Shown in pieces: positions 1 to 13,084 of a stretch of DNA of 64,000 bases. The stretch spans positions 3,155,501 to 3,219,500 of the forward strand of contig CM047426.1 in the NCBI GenBank assembly GCA_026168455.1, written 5' to 3'. The stretch's first letter is position 1. The number at the start of each line of letters is the position of its first letter. Source of the DNA: Theocolax elegans. Lineage: Eukaryota; Arthropoda; Insecta; Hymenoptera; Cerocephalidae. Both the position numbers and the translations under genes were made by a program. The notes under the pieces were generated by a model. That model did not search any database, had not been told where the DNA came from, and saw only the letters and a program-made list of their open reading frames with translations.

Positions 1-2820
1 TGATATTAAACCAACATGTTATGTATAATATATTATGAAATATGTAGAAATTGTAAAATTGTATGACGTTACGATACCCACTAATTTTTTCGATATTCTC
101 CGATGATAAAGTGGAAAATTCTTTATTAACTATTTACGGTAAAAGGTAATATAAAAGTTACTCTTCCCTTCAAATTAAAATATATTGGCTATCGATGTAT
201 ACATATATGAAAATTATGGTTAGAACATAAATCTTCATTTTAATTAATGGTGAGAAAAAAGAAATAATATTTTATCAAACTATTTTCGTTGAAAATTAAA
301 ATTGAAGAGAAATAATTAAAGAAAAAGTTTGCATTTTCCTCACATAATTTATTTACTACTTAAAAATAAAAAACGTAGTAAAAAATCGACCGCATCAATA
401 TTTATCGTCCGTTTTTTAAAACATTGCCGCGAAAAAGTAAGCTATATTGCTGAGGAGAATTAAAAACCAGGTTGAAAAATTTAAAAACATTACTCAGAAA
501 TTTTTTATAAGATTTGTGAAAGTATAAAAATATTGGCAAGAAAGTTAAAAATATAACATGAGACAATTGAAAAATTGCTGAGGAAAATTAAGGAAAATTG
601 CTGTGAAAATGAAATATTGCTGAGGGAATAAAAATATAGTTGAGAAAATATAAAAAACATTCACTACACAATTCTACGTGCATCGCGTATTACCGACAAA
701 GGCAAAATTTTTAATTAAAAATGGAATTCTTTTACAACGAGTGCAAGAATAACATAAAGACGGTTTATCATCGCGTTTAGCTATATACTAAAGCCATGTT
801 TAACTTGGAACACATTGCGTACAAATAGATCGCGCTGTTTATGTAACGAATATATATATATTTACACATGTGTGTGTGTATGCATATTCTTGATTAGCTT
901 TTCGTTTTATTAACAAAACAAAGGCATTAATGAAACGTTTGATGAAACTATAATTTCATTTGATGCGCTTGAATATTTTACTTTTAATTGCCTATGAGAG
1001 TTAGGAATATGGAAAATAATATTAAATAATTTTCTACACATATCAGCTGTTTCGATAAAACGAACTAACCTAAATATATTTTCAATGATCGAAGACCCAA
1101 GATACCGAAAAGTTAACCTAAAAATCTTTAATAAATCTGAATAGTTCTTTAATTTCTAACTTAAAAGAAAACATTATTCTATATATAACACGCTAACCTT
1201 TGAAGTACAAGTAAAAAATCGCCGCATGGTCACAATGAATTAATAATTAAAAAACATAAAATTTTCAAGTCACATATTCTGACAGTATAATTTTCATAAA
1301 AAAAGTAGTCAACAATCGCTTATGATTTACTGGTTAAAATCGTGATTTCCCATCGATAGGAGGAGGGATAATTCGAGGGACACGAGAAAACGTGGTTAGT
1401 CCAGCAAACTTTGAACTCTTTCTCTCGATGCGATTATCCCTCGTACTTAGTTGTATGTGTATAGTTCGCCATTCTGTCTTTCTCTTCCTCGCAACCCTGG
1501 GTTGCATGCGCTGCGCGTAAGCGAGGCTCTAAAAATAGCTGGATATATACGCTGACGACCGATGCAAAAATCGCCGCGCGTTCAAGAGCTATGCCAAGAA
1601 CAAAGCGACCTGCTCCTACACGGCTCTATCTGTGTATTGGTTTGTTGTTTTTTTTTCTGTTTTTAAAGGTTTTTCGGGTGTATCGATCTTACTTTTTTGT
1701 ATTTGGATTGAGTTTTTTGGGGTTTTGTATATGATGGTAGTGTGGATGATTTTGGGTTTTTAATGGATGTTATTTAGTTTTTTTTTTTTTTTTTGGTATT
1801 TTTCTTTGGATTTTTAGCGGTAAGATGGTTTGGATGATTTTAGGTTTTTTATGGATTTTTTTTTTGTATGATGGTGTTGTTTCGAATTGTATTAAGTTTT
1901 TTTAGTATAATGCTACTAGTGTAGTTAATTTTGTTACGTTTGTGGATATTTAGGTTTTGGGTAAAATATTGGGGTGTAGATAGTTTTTAATTTTTTGGGA
2001 TTTATGGATTTTTTGGTGATGGTATTTGTCGGAATAGTTTTGAGATTTACGGGTTAGATGGAGTTTAGATTAAGTTTTTCTGATAAATTGTTTTCTTAGT
2101 TGGTTTGAACTGTCGGGAAGGTTTTAGGTTGGTATCCAGTTTTTTGTTTCTTTCTTTTTATTCCATGTAATATTTGTATAGATAAAGCTTGGTTTTTTAA
2201 TAAATTCATATTATTTGGATAAAGAATTAGATTTTTTTTATTGAATTCTTAGTTTCTTTTTGAAAAGTTGAAAGGTTTTTGATTTTGTTGGTATTAGTTG
2301 GTTCCAAATTAAGTTTAGAATTATGATAAAAACACATTTTTTTATCCGAAATATATTATGGACAACTCTGCGAAGGGTGGTGCAAATTTAGAATTTTTGT
2401 CGAATTACAAAAATAGGAGTTCAAAATTGTAGGCTTTATCGTTGGCAATCGATTGCGACCAAGTGCGCATGCACATAACGTAATACCAATCGATTTCCCG
2501 ATAGTAGATATAATAAATCAATAAATTTCCATAATTATTTGCATAAATTAATTATTCCCTTTTTTTGTCTGATTATTTATTGATTAAAATTATACAATAA
2601 ATAAATAATAACTTATTATTCCCTTTTATTTTTAGATTAATAATAACAGTTTTTAATAAATAAATAAAGAAAAATATTATTACTTTTATTTATAGAATTA
2701 AGGAAATTTTACCGTATTATTAAACAAAATTAAAAAAAACAGAGACAACCAAACGCTAAAAAACAATTAAAAATAAAAGGTACATCGTAATAATCTCGTT
2801 TTTCCCTTTTAAACGAACAA
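1..2820 (+). repeat. Block A, outermost partial third copy of the palindrome end
   Basis: It matches 35438-38268 directly and, up to 2639, is the reverse complement of 2823-5452. It carries private one- and two-base indels where the other two copies agree, for example near 451-456 and at 1511-1515, which suggests lower-quality consensus at a contig end. The match to the third copy stops at CGAACA, where 38269 continues into unique sequence. No gene is supported; short open frames on both strands are not conserved in frame between the copies. Confidence 0.9.
1370..1660. promoter_or_regulatory. GC-richer island with a MEF2-type site (copy 1)
   Basis: A 290-bp island in AT-rich DNA with CT-rich tracts and CG-rich words. 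It contains CTAAAAATAG at 1529-1538, a perfect MEF2 consensus, next to TATATA. No open frame is conserved across the three copies. A cis-regulatory role is inference. Confidence 0.3.
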
Positions 2821-2822
2821 CA
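2640..2822. repeat. Unpaired spacer of the first inverted repeat
   Basis: About 183 bp separating 1-2639 from its reverse complement 2823-5452. The same bases occur without folding at about 38090-38268, so the spacer is ordinary flanking sequence and the fold is a jump back of about 180 bp. Confidence 0.8.
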
Positions 2823-3799
2823 ATAATCTAAAATAAAAAGGGAATATAAGTTAATTATTTATTTATTGTATAATTTTATCAATAAATAATCAGACAAAAA
2901 AGGGAATAATTTAATTTATGCAAATAATTATGGAAATTTATTGATTTATTATATCTACTATCGTGAAATCGATGGTATTACGTTATGTGCATGCGCACTT
3001 GGTCGCAATCGATTGCCAACGATAAAGCCTACAATTTGAACTCCTATTTTTGTAATTCGACAAAAATTCTAAATTTGCACCACCCTTCGCAGAGTTGTCC
3101 ATAATAATTTCGGATAAAAAAATGTTTTTATCATAATTCTAAACTTAATTTGGAACCAACTAATACCAACAAAATCAAAAACCTTTCAACTTTTCAAAAA
3201 GAAACTAAGAATTCAATAAAAAAAATCTAATTCTTTATCCAAATAATATGAATTTATTAAAAAACCAAGCTTTATCTATACAAATATTACATGAATAAAA
3301 AGAAAGAAACAAAAAACTGGATACCAACCTAAAACCTTCCCGACAGTTCAAACCAACTAAGAAAACAATTTATCAGAAAAACTTAATCTAAACTCATCTA
3401 ACCCGTAAATCTCAAAACTATTCCGACAAATACCATCACCAAAAAATCCATAAATCCCAAAAATTAAAAACTATCTACACCCCAATATTTTACCCAAAAA
3501 CCTAAAATATCCACAAACGTAACAAAAATTAACTACATAGTAGCATTATACTAAAAAAAACTTAATACAATTCGAAACAACACCATCATACAAAAAAAAA
3601 TCCATAAAAAACCTAAAATCATCCAAACCATCTTACCGCTAAAATCCAAAGAAAATACCAAAAAAAAAAAAAAACTAAATAACATCCATTAAAAAACCCA
3701 AAAATCATCCACACTACCATCATATACAAAACCCCAAAAAACTCAATCCAAATACAAAAAAGTAAGATCGATACACCCGAAAAACCTTTAAAAACAGAA

Positions 3800-4080
3800 A
3801 AAAAACAACAAACCAATACACAGATAGAGCCGTGTAGGAGCAGGTCGCTTTGTTCTTGGCATAGCTCTTGAACGCGCGGCGATTTTTGCATCGGTCGTCA
3901 GCGTATATATCCAGCTATTTTTAGAGCCTCGCTTACGCGCGCGCATGCAACCCAGGGTTGCGAGGAAGAGAAAGACAGAATGGCGAACTATACACATACA
4001 ACTAAGTACGAGGGATAATCGCATCGAGAGAAAGAGTTCAAAGTTTGCTGGACTAACCACGTTTTCTCGTGTCCCTCGAA
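3800..4080. promoter_or_regulatory. GC-richer island with a MEF2-type site (copy 2, inverted)
   Basis: Inverted copy of 1370-1660. The MEF2-type site reads CTATTTTTAG at 3915-3924. The private insertion seen in copy 1 beside the GCATGCGC word is absent here. Confidence 0.3.
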
Positions 4081-5452
4081 TTATCCCTCCTCCTATCGAT
4101 GGGAAATCACGATTTTAACCAGTAAATCATAAGCGATTGTTGACTACTTTTTTTATGAAAATTATACTGTCAGAATATGTGACTTGAAAATTTTATGTTT
4201 TTTTAATTATTAATTCATTGTGACCATGCGGCGATTTTTTACTTGTACTTCAAAGGTTAGCGTGTTATATATAGAATAATGTTTTCTTTAAGTTAGAAAT
4301 TAAAGAACTATTCAGATTTATTAAAGATTTTTAGGTTAACTTTTCGGTATCTTGGGTCTTCGATCATTGAAAATATATTTAGGTTAGTTCGTTTTATCGA
4401 AACAGCTGATATGTGTAGAAAATTATTTAATATTATTTCCATATTCCTAACTCTCATAGGCAATTAAAAGTAAAATATTCAAGCGCATCAAATGAAATTA
4501 TAGTTTCATCAAACGTTTCATTAATGCCTTTGTTTTGTTAATAAAACGAAAAGCTAATCAAGAATATGCATACACACACACATGTGTAAATATATATATA
4601 TTCGTTACATAAACAGCGCGATCTATTTGTACGCAATGTGTTCCAAGTTAAACATGGCTTTAGTATATAGCTAAACGCGATGATAAACCGTCTTTATGTT
4701 ATTCTTGCACTCGTTGTAAAAGAAATTCCATTTTTTAATTAAAATTTTGCCTTTGTCGGTAATACGCGATGCACGTAGAATTGTGTAGTGAATGTTTTTT
4801 ATATTTTCTCAACTATATTTTTATTCCTCAGCAATATTTCATTTTCACAGCAATTTTCCTTAATTTTCCTCAGCAATTTTTCAATTGTCTCATGTTATAT
4901 TTTTAACTTTCTTGCCAATATTTTTATACTTTCACAAATCTTATAAAAAATTTCTGAGTAATGTTTTTAAATTTTTTCAACCTGGTTTTTAATTCTCTCA
5001 GCAATATAGCTTACTTTTTCGCGGCAATGTTTTTAAAAAACGGACGATAAATATTGATGCGGTCGATTTTTTACTACGTTTTTTATTTTTTAAGTAGTAA
5101 ATAAATTATGTGAGGAAAATGCAAACTTTTTCTTTAATTATTTCTCTTCAATTTTAATTTCAACGAAAATAGTTTGATAAAATATTATTTCTTTTCTCAC
5201 CATTAATTAAAATGAAGATTTATGTTCTAACCATAATTTTCATATATGTATACATCGATAGCCAATATATTTTAATTTGAAGGGAAGAGTAACTTTTATA
5301 TTACCTTTTACCGTAAAATAGTTAATAAAGAATTTTCCACTTTATCATCGGAGAATATCGAAAAAATTAGTGGGTATCGTAACGTCATACAATTTTACAA
5401 TTTCTACATATTTTCAAATATATATTATACATAACATGTTGGTTTAATATCA

Positions 5453-6399
5453 GTACGATTTTTTGTTCTATTTCAATGTATATATAAAACATTTTGAAAA
5501 TTATTAGACGGGAATAATAATTTTTTAAGATAAAATTAAAAAAAAAGGATTTTATGAACAAATAATAAATAATAATTATTTAATTTATTTTATTTTAATA
5601 TTTTTTATAATTAATGGATATTAATTTTATAGAATTGTATACGTAATTAATTTTTAATGAGAATAATAAATTTATTATTACACAGTTAAAAAAAATTGAC
5701 GAAAAAGTTGAACCATTCAAAAATTCGAAAATGTATCTAAAATATAAAGTAAAAATCAAAAAATAATATCAATATTGGTGAAATGACATAAGAGCAGTTT
5801 TCAAAGTCATATTTTAATAATAATTAAATTAAACGAAGTAATAATTATGTTTTAGCGGTAATGTAGGTATAAAGTCGAGCTTTACTTAAAAATCTAAATA
5901 ATTTTAGGGATAAAAAATATTGAGTAATCTGTAGTGATATTTAGGGCGAGAGACTTTAAAAAACTGACCTGTGGGTAATTAAAAAACTAAATAGCAATAG
6001 CAATTTAAATATTTCCCCAAATTTTCTTCATTTCCTTTTTCGAATCGAAATCGAATCCTTGCATATCTCTAACATTTAATGTTCAAATAAATATTCAAAA
6101 TTATGAAGTTTCACAATTTTGCCACATTCCCTTTTTTAAATAAAAATACGATCACGAAACAAACATTTCAATATCTATGAGAAAATTATTAATACTACAA
6201 ATGAAATGATGGCTAATTTAGCTTCCATCATTTTCACAATTTTTATTTATTTAAACTGAAACAGTTCTTGTCATTTAATTAAATTTAAAACCTTCGTTGA
6301 TACAGTCAAAAATCTGAAAATATATCCAAATAAAAAAATGTTTTTCGCAACAAAAACCATAAAGATCGTAAAAATTAAAGAAAAAAAATCAACACCGTC
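5453..6399. other. AT-rich non-coding stretch
   Basis: Very AT-rich sequence with short A and T runs and no supported open frame, RNA gene or repeat beyond its mirror at about 34450-35437. Confidence 0.6.
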
Positions 6400-7520
6400 T
6401 AATTTCCATCGGTAGCGGTGAGCAAGTGTAAACGAGAAACGGATCAATGGTACAAACGAAGGTTAAGCCCGGGCTTCCGAAAGCTCTCCTCACCGAACTT
6501 TGTTATTCGTCGTGGTCGTCGTCGTCGTCGTGGTCGTCGTCGAGTTTTAAGGTATGGCGCTTGCGCAGGTCTTTCCTAGCCTTGCTCTATGAACTAGGTC
6601 GACAGGGTCAACGCATAGGTCTGGCAACCCCGCCGCCGCCTGTGTGTCTGTGTGCTTGCATGTGTGTGCGCGTGTGTGTTTGCGTGTGTGTGTGTGTCTG
6701 TGTGTCTCTTTTTCGCCCTCGTATACATATACATCCGCTCTCGCTTTTCCGGGCGTATCGACCGCTTTCGCATCCCCTAGATGCTCCAGTTGCTTTGGCG
6801 CATGTGCAACGTTTTCACACACGATCGATCGATACCGACACTCGTCTTCTTGTTCTTCATCATCTTGAGCTTTTTTCCTAGCTTTTGTAGGGATTAGTCG
6901 TAAGATCGATCGATCGAGGATATTTTTGGATTTTTTGAAGTTGGTGATGTTAGGAGGATGGTGAGAGAAGTGGAAGGTGAAAATGCGAAAAGGTTTGGTG
7001 GTGGATGATGATGCATCTAGGTCAATGCCTGCGTGGCGCGCCAGGATGTCCTCGCGACAGGTTTGCCAACGCTTAAGGGAACCTCTTAACTAGGCCATTA
7101 GATCGATTTCTAGACGGTGCAAGCTTGATGCGCCCCCTTCGACTCGTCTCATTGTTGCCAACGTTGTTCCGCAATCGTTTATTGTTTTTTTCTTTCTTTT
7201 TTTTCACTTCGAGAGGGTGATCGCAAACTCAGGGTTTTTTGGGACTGTTGTCGCAAGCACGATTCTTTTGATCGTGTAATTAGAATACTCGGGTTTGTCG
7301 CAATTGTGATTGCAAGCTCGAGCTTTTTCAAAGTCGAGAACGCAGGCTCAGCTACTATGCAGTGGATGGATTTGGTTAATTTTTCGCAATTGCGCTAGCA
7401 AGCACTGATTGTTGGAATTGTGATCATAAGTTTGGTTTTTATGGTTTACCGTTGCTACACCAATTTGGGTTTGTTTGCGAATATGATTGCAAGCTCGTTT
7501 TTTTCGGTGGATATAATATT
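6400..7520. promoter_or_regulatory. GC-richer island with simple repeats
   Basis: The largest non-coding island. It holds an imperfect TCG/TGG trinucleotide run (6510-6543), a cryptic GT-rich tract (6640-6710), two GATC tetranucleotide runs near 6825 and 6905, and several copies of a CGCAA/TTGCAAGC word between 7225 and 7500. The overlapping open frames here read mostly as repeat translation on either strand, so I do not call a gene. Confidence 0.35.
6640..6710 (+). repeat. Interrupted (GT)n microsatellite
   Basis: TG/GT dinucleotides broken by C substitutions over about 70 bp. The mirror copy lies at about 34150-34222. Confidence 0.75.
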
Positions 7521-8039
7521 AAATTTTCAGATTATGGAGTAGTAATAAATTATTTCGACCTTTAAAAAGATAAACCGTAATGAATAATTTTAAAAAATGT
7601 AGATTTATCAGTGAACTACAAAATATCTACTTTTTCACAGATTATCTATTTTACTTTATCTAGTACTTTTTCAATAGTTTCTTATTTCCTTTTTGTTAAA
7701 CTTACGTATTAAGTGAACGGTTGTAGTTGTAGTAAGGAAATAATTTACAATCGATTCTCACATTTAGTATGATTACCTATCAAATAGTAAAAAATAATAC
7801 TAACATTGATCAATGTTATTACGCACTATAATAAATTATACAGATCAACAAATTATACATCAGTGGATGAAATTTAAATAAATATTGTGTAGAGGCGATA
7901 ATAAATTGTAATGAAAATAGGTGGTATAAGCCTACTTCTAAGCTTATAATATGAATAACTAAAAGGCAATGATAGTTCTCTATATGAAACTGTATTTAAT
8001 ATCTAATATAGTTTTATGAATGAAACTAGAGAAGGTAAA

Positions 8040-8900
8040 CTCATAGTTAGTACGTAAACATATCGGTATTGATCTAGATAGATGCTTATTGAATTTATTA
8101 AGTTCGACTTGAAACTAAATAGTTTTATGTAGTTTACATGTAGTGTAGATTCTCATAGATTTTTCAAGTTTGATAGCAATCTATGTAGATTTATGTATCA
8201 AATTCGACATCAAACTACAAAATTTTATATAACTTATGTGTAAGTGCAGTTTTACAAAGATTTGTCAAAATCAACTTTGAGCTACTAGCTCTATGTAGTT
8301 TACACGTAGATGTAGATCCACATAAATGCCTATAATGCAGTATATTTATTTTAATAAATCGCCACATATTAATATAGGTTTAAATCCACACAGATGGGTA
8401 CAATGATCTATCTAGTCTGATGATAATTGAACTACATATTCCATTCCTTTTTACGATTTTATTAACAGTATAAGAAAATCTATAAGTTACACAAATGGAT
8501 CTACATAGTTTACTTCTCAGTTTTATTTTGTGTGTTTATTTTGTAGCTCGATCTACATGGTTCTATATAGTTTTTGTTAGTCAGATGACAATGAAATTCT
8601 ATGTAGAACTAATACATGATCTATCTAGTATAAAATTAATGGATCTATGCAATTTACATCTTAAACTGTCGGTTACCTTGACAGATCTGCAATAGTCTAT
8701 CCAGTATAAAAATAGACTATACCGATTTATGTAGTTTTCTTCGTCACACTTCTATGGATAGTTCTATATAAATGAAAACGCAATTTACCTAACGTGAAAT
8801 TAGTAGTTCTATGTAGTTACATCTTCAACTCGTAAACTCGTTTAGTATGAAACTAAATTACATAGATCTATGTAGTTTTGCTATATAAGAATTTTCTACA
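8040..8900. repeat. Region of diverged repeats of a TATGTAGTTTACAT word
   Basis: Variants of CTATGTAG, TAGTTTACAT and AGATCTACATAG recur about every 50-140 bp on both strands across 860 bp, with interspersed CAAACTACA words. It looks like a heavily diverged tandem repeat with no fixed period. One short frame at 8495-8695 is not supported by any domain. The mirror is at about 31950-32790. Confidence 0.5.
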
Positions 8901-9180
8901 ATATTATTTTAAAGTAGTAACAAGATAACTTAACTTCATAAATTCATTATAATAAAAAAACTGGAAGGTCATCTTAGTTTTCCACGTAAAACTACATTAA
9001 ACCGCTTTCTATACGGGTAGTTGCAGGGATAAGACTAAATACTTAGAACCATTCAGTACGATATTATCCTAACTTTGATTTAGATACTATAATTTAGATA
9101 ATAAAACAAATTTATGGTCCATTTATCATTATAGATTCACTTAATTATAAAAAAAAACTACATTATTTTAGTAGTTTTTG

Positions 9181-9440
9181 AAAATTTTGCACGCACCGAA
9201 TTAATGTTGGATAGCTGATAACACGTCCTATTTTAGGACGCGAGTTGAACGTCCCTATCGCTCTCTATTCATTCGACATATACCACCAGCATTTCGTTTA
9301 TTTACAGACACGCGTGCAATATCGATACCTTCTCTCCCTCTCATCATCGGAACTTCACACCAAAGATAAACATCGCGTCTCCTATGTTGGAAATTTCATT
9401 TAACCTTCTCGATTTCTGCCGACGTGTCTGTCCGTCTATA
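9181..9440. promoter_or_regulatory. Island with a small perfect hairpin
   Basis: A GC-richer segment containing CGTCCTA-TTT-TAGGACG at 9224-9240 (7-bp stem, 3-base loop) and CT-rich stretches. Non-coding on all frames. The mirror is at about 31440-31690. Confidence 0.3.
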
Positions 9441-10234
9441 TAGCCTGACCGATTGATCAAAGAAAAACAACGTTATCCAAATGTTGATGGTGAAATGTGA
9501 GGTTGAGTTCATAATTATTAATGAAAAATTGTGAAACGAGTTGATTAGGGGCACAGCAGAAATGTGAATATTTTTGTTACAAATGTAAATTTTGAGGTTA
9601 TGTTATTGTTTGTGTTACATATTCAATATGATTTAGGATGAAATCGCATGTCTGAATAGGATTGAATTTTTCACTCGAAGAAATTTAGAGATCATATTGT
9701 AATTTTTATCAGATACGTAGGAGTATTTTTACTATGATGGAACTACAATATTTTATATTGAAAAATTAAGGTTATGTTATTGGGTAAGGTTCGATATTTT
9801 ACTTGATTAGATACAATTCCATACCGATGCGGTATTTCCTTGAAGGATTAAATTTGCATTCTAAGTAATTTTGGGAGCAAATTGAAGTTCATCAAGTTTA
9901 TTTAGAAAAATATTTTTATGTATATTCATAGTTTGATGTAAAACTACAATTTTCGTTTTTGCTTTAAATAGTTTTTTTACAATTTATTTATATCGAAAGG
10001 TTTATATACTTCATGTGTTTACTTTAGTGTAAGGTTAATCGTAAGTTCTTCCAATATTTCGAAGGCTGGTCACTTTTTGCCGTGAACTCTAAATTCCTAT
10101 ATAGGAGTGAAATAAAAAAGAAAAATCACTAGATTGTAACAAAAATTAAGTCACTCTTTGACTAGGTTACTTTTCAATTCAATTGAGTGACTTTTTTCAT
10201 TTAAGGTATTCTGAAGGTTTACACCTTTATAATT

Positions 10235-10482
10235 TAAAGTATAAACATTGACGTTTTAATGTGTAAATCGTAAAGTTTTTCATTTTTAAAAGTGTAAAAT
10301 GTGAAAATTGCACTATGTAAAAGTGTATAATGTGAGGATTGCACTTTTCAAAAAACTTAAACGTGAGTATTGCACTTTTCAAAAGTGTAAATATAAGTAT
10401 TGCACTTTTCAAAAGTGTAAATTATAAGTATTGCACTTTTCAAAAGTGTAAATCATAAGTATTGCACTTTTCAAAAGTGTTT
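10235..10482 (+). repeat. 30-32 bp tandem repeat built on a palindrome
   Basis: About eight units; the last five are near perfect and spaced 30-32 bp (about 10340, 10370, 10401, 10433, 10464). Each unit carries CACTTTTCAAAAGTG, two 7-base arms around one base. Units toward the left end are more diverged, as expected of an old minisatellite growing from one side. Confidence 0.85.
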
Positions 10483-10539
10483 AATACGAGCTTAGTATAG
10501 AGTATATCCAATCTTTGAAAATCCACGCATACAGTGTGA

Positions 10540-10970
10540 ACTGCGAGTTTTAAGACGCGTCCTACACGAGGCCATCGTAATGGGGTGGGTCAGGGTTAGC
10601 CACCCCCAGCGCATGCATACGACCTCTCCTCCACATGTTTTCTTTACAATTCCAACAATCGCACATTCGTTACACACTACACATCTCTATACGGGAAATG
10701 AAAAAGAGAAAAAAAAGTGAAAAGAAGAAAAAGCAAAAACTTCAACTTCATTAATGTATATGTATATGACAATCGCGTCGTGTTTACTCGCGCATGCGCA
10801 CCTGCCTCGACTTGAAAATCATGCGCTGAGTTCCCGGGCACACGTTTCGCCACTTCTCTCTCTCTCTTTCTCTTTCTCTCTATATAGCCTTCGCGCTCGA
10901 GTGAAATCGATTGTCGCAACGAGTTGGCGCAATTTCGCCAACTCGCCGCAGTCGTTTTCGGACGATATAT

Positions 10971-11007
<37 letters not shown>

Positions 11008-11160
11008 TTCTCTATATATATGTATACATTGCCGAAATGGAATGGCTCGAGAATGAGATGGAGATATTTTTTTGTTGTTTCTCTTTGTTTTATTTGGTAT
11101 ACTTTTACCAAGGGACTTCGCGAGAGAGCATTCGTTTACCCGACTTTTTATACGCGAAAA
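10540..11160. promoter_or_regulatory. CT-rich island with TATATAG and a 10-bp stem-loop
   Basis: It contains (CT)n tracts at 10856-10880 and about 10975-11001, which read as GAGA-factor-like sites on the minus strand; TATATAG near 10881; GCGCATGCGC near 10790; and a stem-loop at 10920-10945 with CGAGTTGGCG paired across CAATTT. Short open frames on both strands arise from the CT/GA repeats. Promoter or enhancer use is inferred. Confidence 0.35.
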
Positions 11161-11170
11161 ATGATTTAAT

Positions 11171-12410
11171 TCTTCAATGTTTCATTTTTTATTTATTTTT
11201 ATTTTATTTATTTTATTTATTTATTATTAATTATTAATTATTATAGTTATTTATTTATTTAATTATTTTTTAATTATTTTTTATAGATATTACACAAAGC
11301 ATTCATATACAACGTTTTTCATCCAATAAATTATTACCAAAAATGGCTTCACCTAACCTCAATATATACAATTTCAAACAGACTGTTTATCAAATTTTGT
11401 TGTATATAAAAAATTAAAGAAATGTATTACTTTTATTAAAACGATTATTTTTCTTAATTCTAACTACAAAATATAAATTAAAGATCCTAATTAGAGGATT
11501 AGAATTAAAATATACATATAAGATCCAAATTAATTGATTCGACGAAGCTCACTTGGGTTGTAACATTATATTCAATATTGAGTACATGAAGAGGTCCGCA
11601 AATCTGACAGACGAAACGTTGTGCACTTAAATAAATAAATTGGATTTATTTATTATTAACCCTCGACAATCGATAATTTACTCATTTTAATTGAAGATTT
11701 TGAAATTTATATATTCGAACATGAGTGTAATAATAAAACCAAATATGAATTTTCTATAATTTTAATTTTTGGATATTTAATCGTTGTAAACAATATCCTG
11801 TCAAGGTAATGATTATTTTACAGAACACAATGCGGGTCGTTCCTTTAAATTTGAATTAATAATTAATCATTCTATTCTTATATAGATTGATCGTTTTGAA
11901 AATTCTATACCATATAAATCTATCCAGTAAAAAGGAACGTGTAATTAATCGAAATTGAAACTGACAGATCGTGCGTTGCTTCTTTCGATAAAAATATTTT
12001 ATTAGTAATTTAATTAATTATTTATTTAATAAAATAATATCAATAATAATGAACTTAATAATAAACTTTGAAAATTTTTCCATATTAAAAATTTGTACAA
12101 AAATCGATGCAAAGTTATGCATGCAATATTTTCCCTTTTCTTTTAAATATAAATGTACCTAATTAAATTCCTCAACTTATTTTTTATTTATACATAACTT
12201 TGACGATAGTTGATGATCGTACTTTTTTTATCATGTAATTAAATAATTAAAAATACTAAATTCGAAGATCGGGAAATAAAAATTTTTTTCTTCGTTTTCC
12301 GCCACTCTATTAAAAATTATCCTACCAATAATAACTAAAAGGATATAAAGTAAATTTCAAAGAGTTCAAGAAAATACAACTTTTTGAAAACAATAAAAAA
12401 TCACTTGATT
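11171..12410. other. AT-rich non-coding stretch
   Basis: It begins with TTTATTTA/TTAATTATT runs (11180-11290) and is then plain AT-rich sequence. One CCTAACCTCAA word lies near 11350. No supported gene. Confidence 0.6.
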
Positions 12411-12690
12411 TTCGTCGTCTCGTGCATGTATATGTATGTACGTATATATGTAAGCGCGAGATGAAAAATAAGGAGCGTCGACTTTTAGTAGATTAGTTTG
12501 GCTTCCCTCGTTTGTGCAACCCCTCTTCGTCTGGTGCAAGTCTGCGCTTGCGTTCTACCGACCCTACGAGCCAGTCGGTCATTGAGCTATATAAACCGAT
12601 GGATTTCTGCGAGCCTCTTCTGCGCAACCACTGTTTCGTTCTTTTTTTTTCTCGCGCTGCTTTTCCTCGTTGCAGTGTAATTTAATAATT
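12411..12690 (+). promoter_or_regulatory. Island with a TATATAAA box
   Basis: TATATAAA at 12588-12595, followed by GC-richer sequence and preceded by GCGCTTGCG-type words. No consensus initiator lies 25-32 bases downstream, so promoter status is weak. The mirror is at 28170-28440. Confidence 0.3.
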
Positions 12691-13084
12691 CGTGAGGGAG
12701 GTGAATTTAAAATTAAGGGTTGAAGGATTCTTTTTTTTTGAGGTGGTGGATGTCGAATTGTTTATTATTGGTTATGATAATATTAAAATTTAAGAGTTGT
12801 GAGAATCCCAAAAATTTTTAAATCTAATTCAGTAATTTTACCGAATAATAATTAATTAGTGGTTATCATACGTAAATAACCATTTTTGTTGGTAATCTCA
12901 AAGGGAAGACAAAACGTTTTTTACTAAATTGAAGTACTAATTTTAATAAAATATCTATTTTAATATAATAGACCAATATCCTCAACCTTAAACATTTTTG
13001 TTTTATATGCTCTTCTATTATGAGGGAATTAAAAATTAATTATAATAAATTAAAAAAAATTAAAAAATAATTATATTAGAACAA

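Noticed and set aside
6447..6881. 144-codon open frame in the large island
   Set aside because: Much of it is translation of TCG and GT repeats; the reverse strand is equally open and the frame is altered in the other arm.
7019..7031. Ecdysone-response element AGGTCAATGCCTG
   Set aside because: Only the left half-site fits; the right half departs from TGACCT at three of six positions.
10340..10480. CRISPR-like array of 30-bp repeats
   Set aside because: Units are contiguous with no unique spacers, and the genome is eukaryotic.
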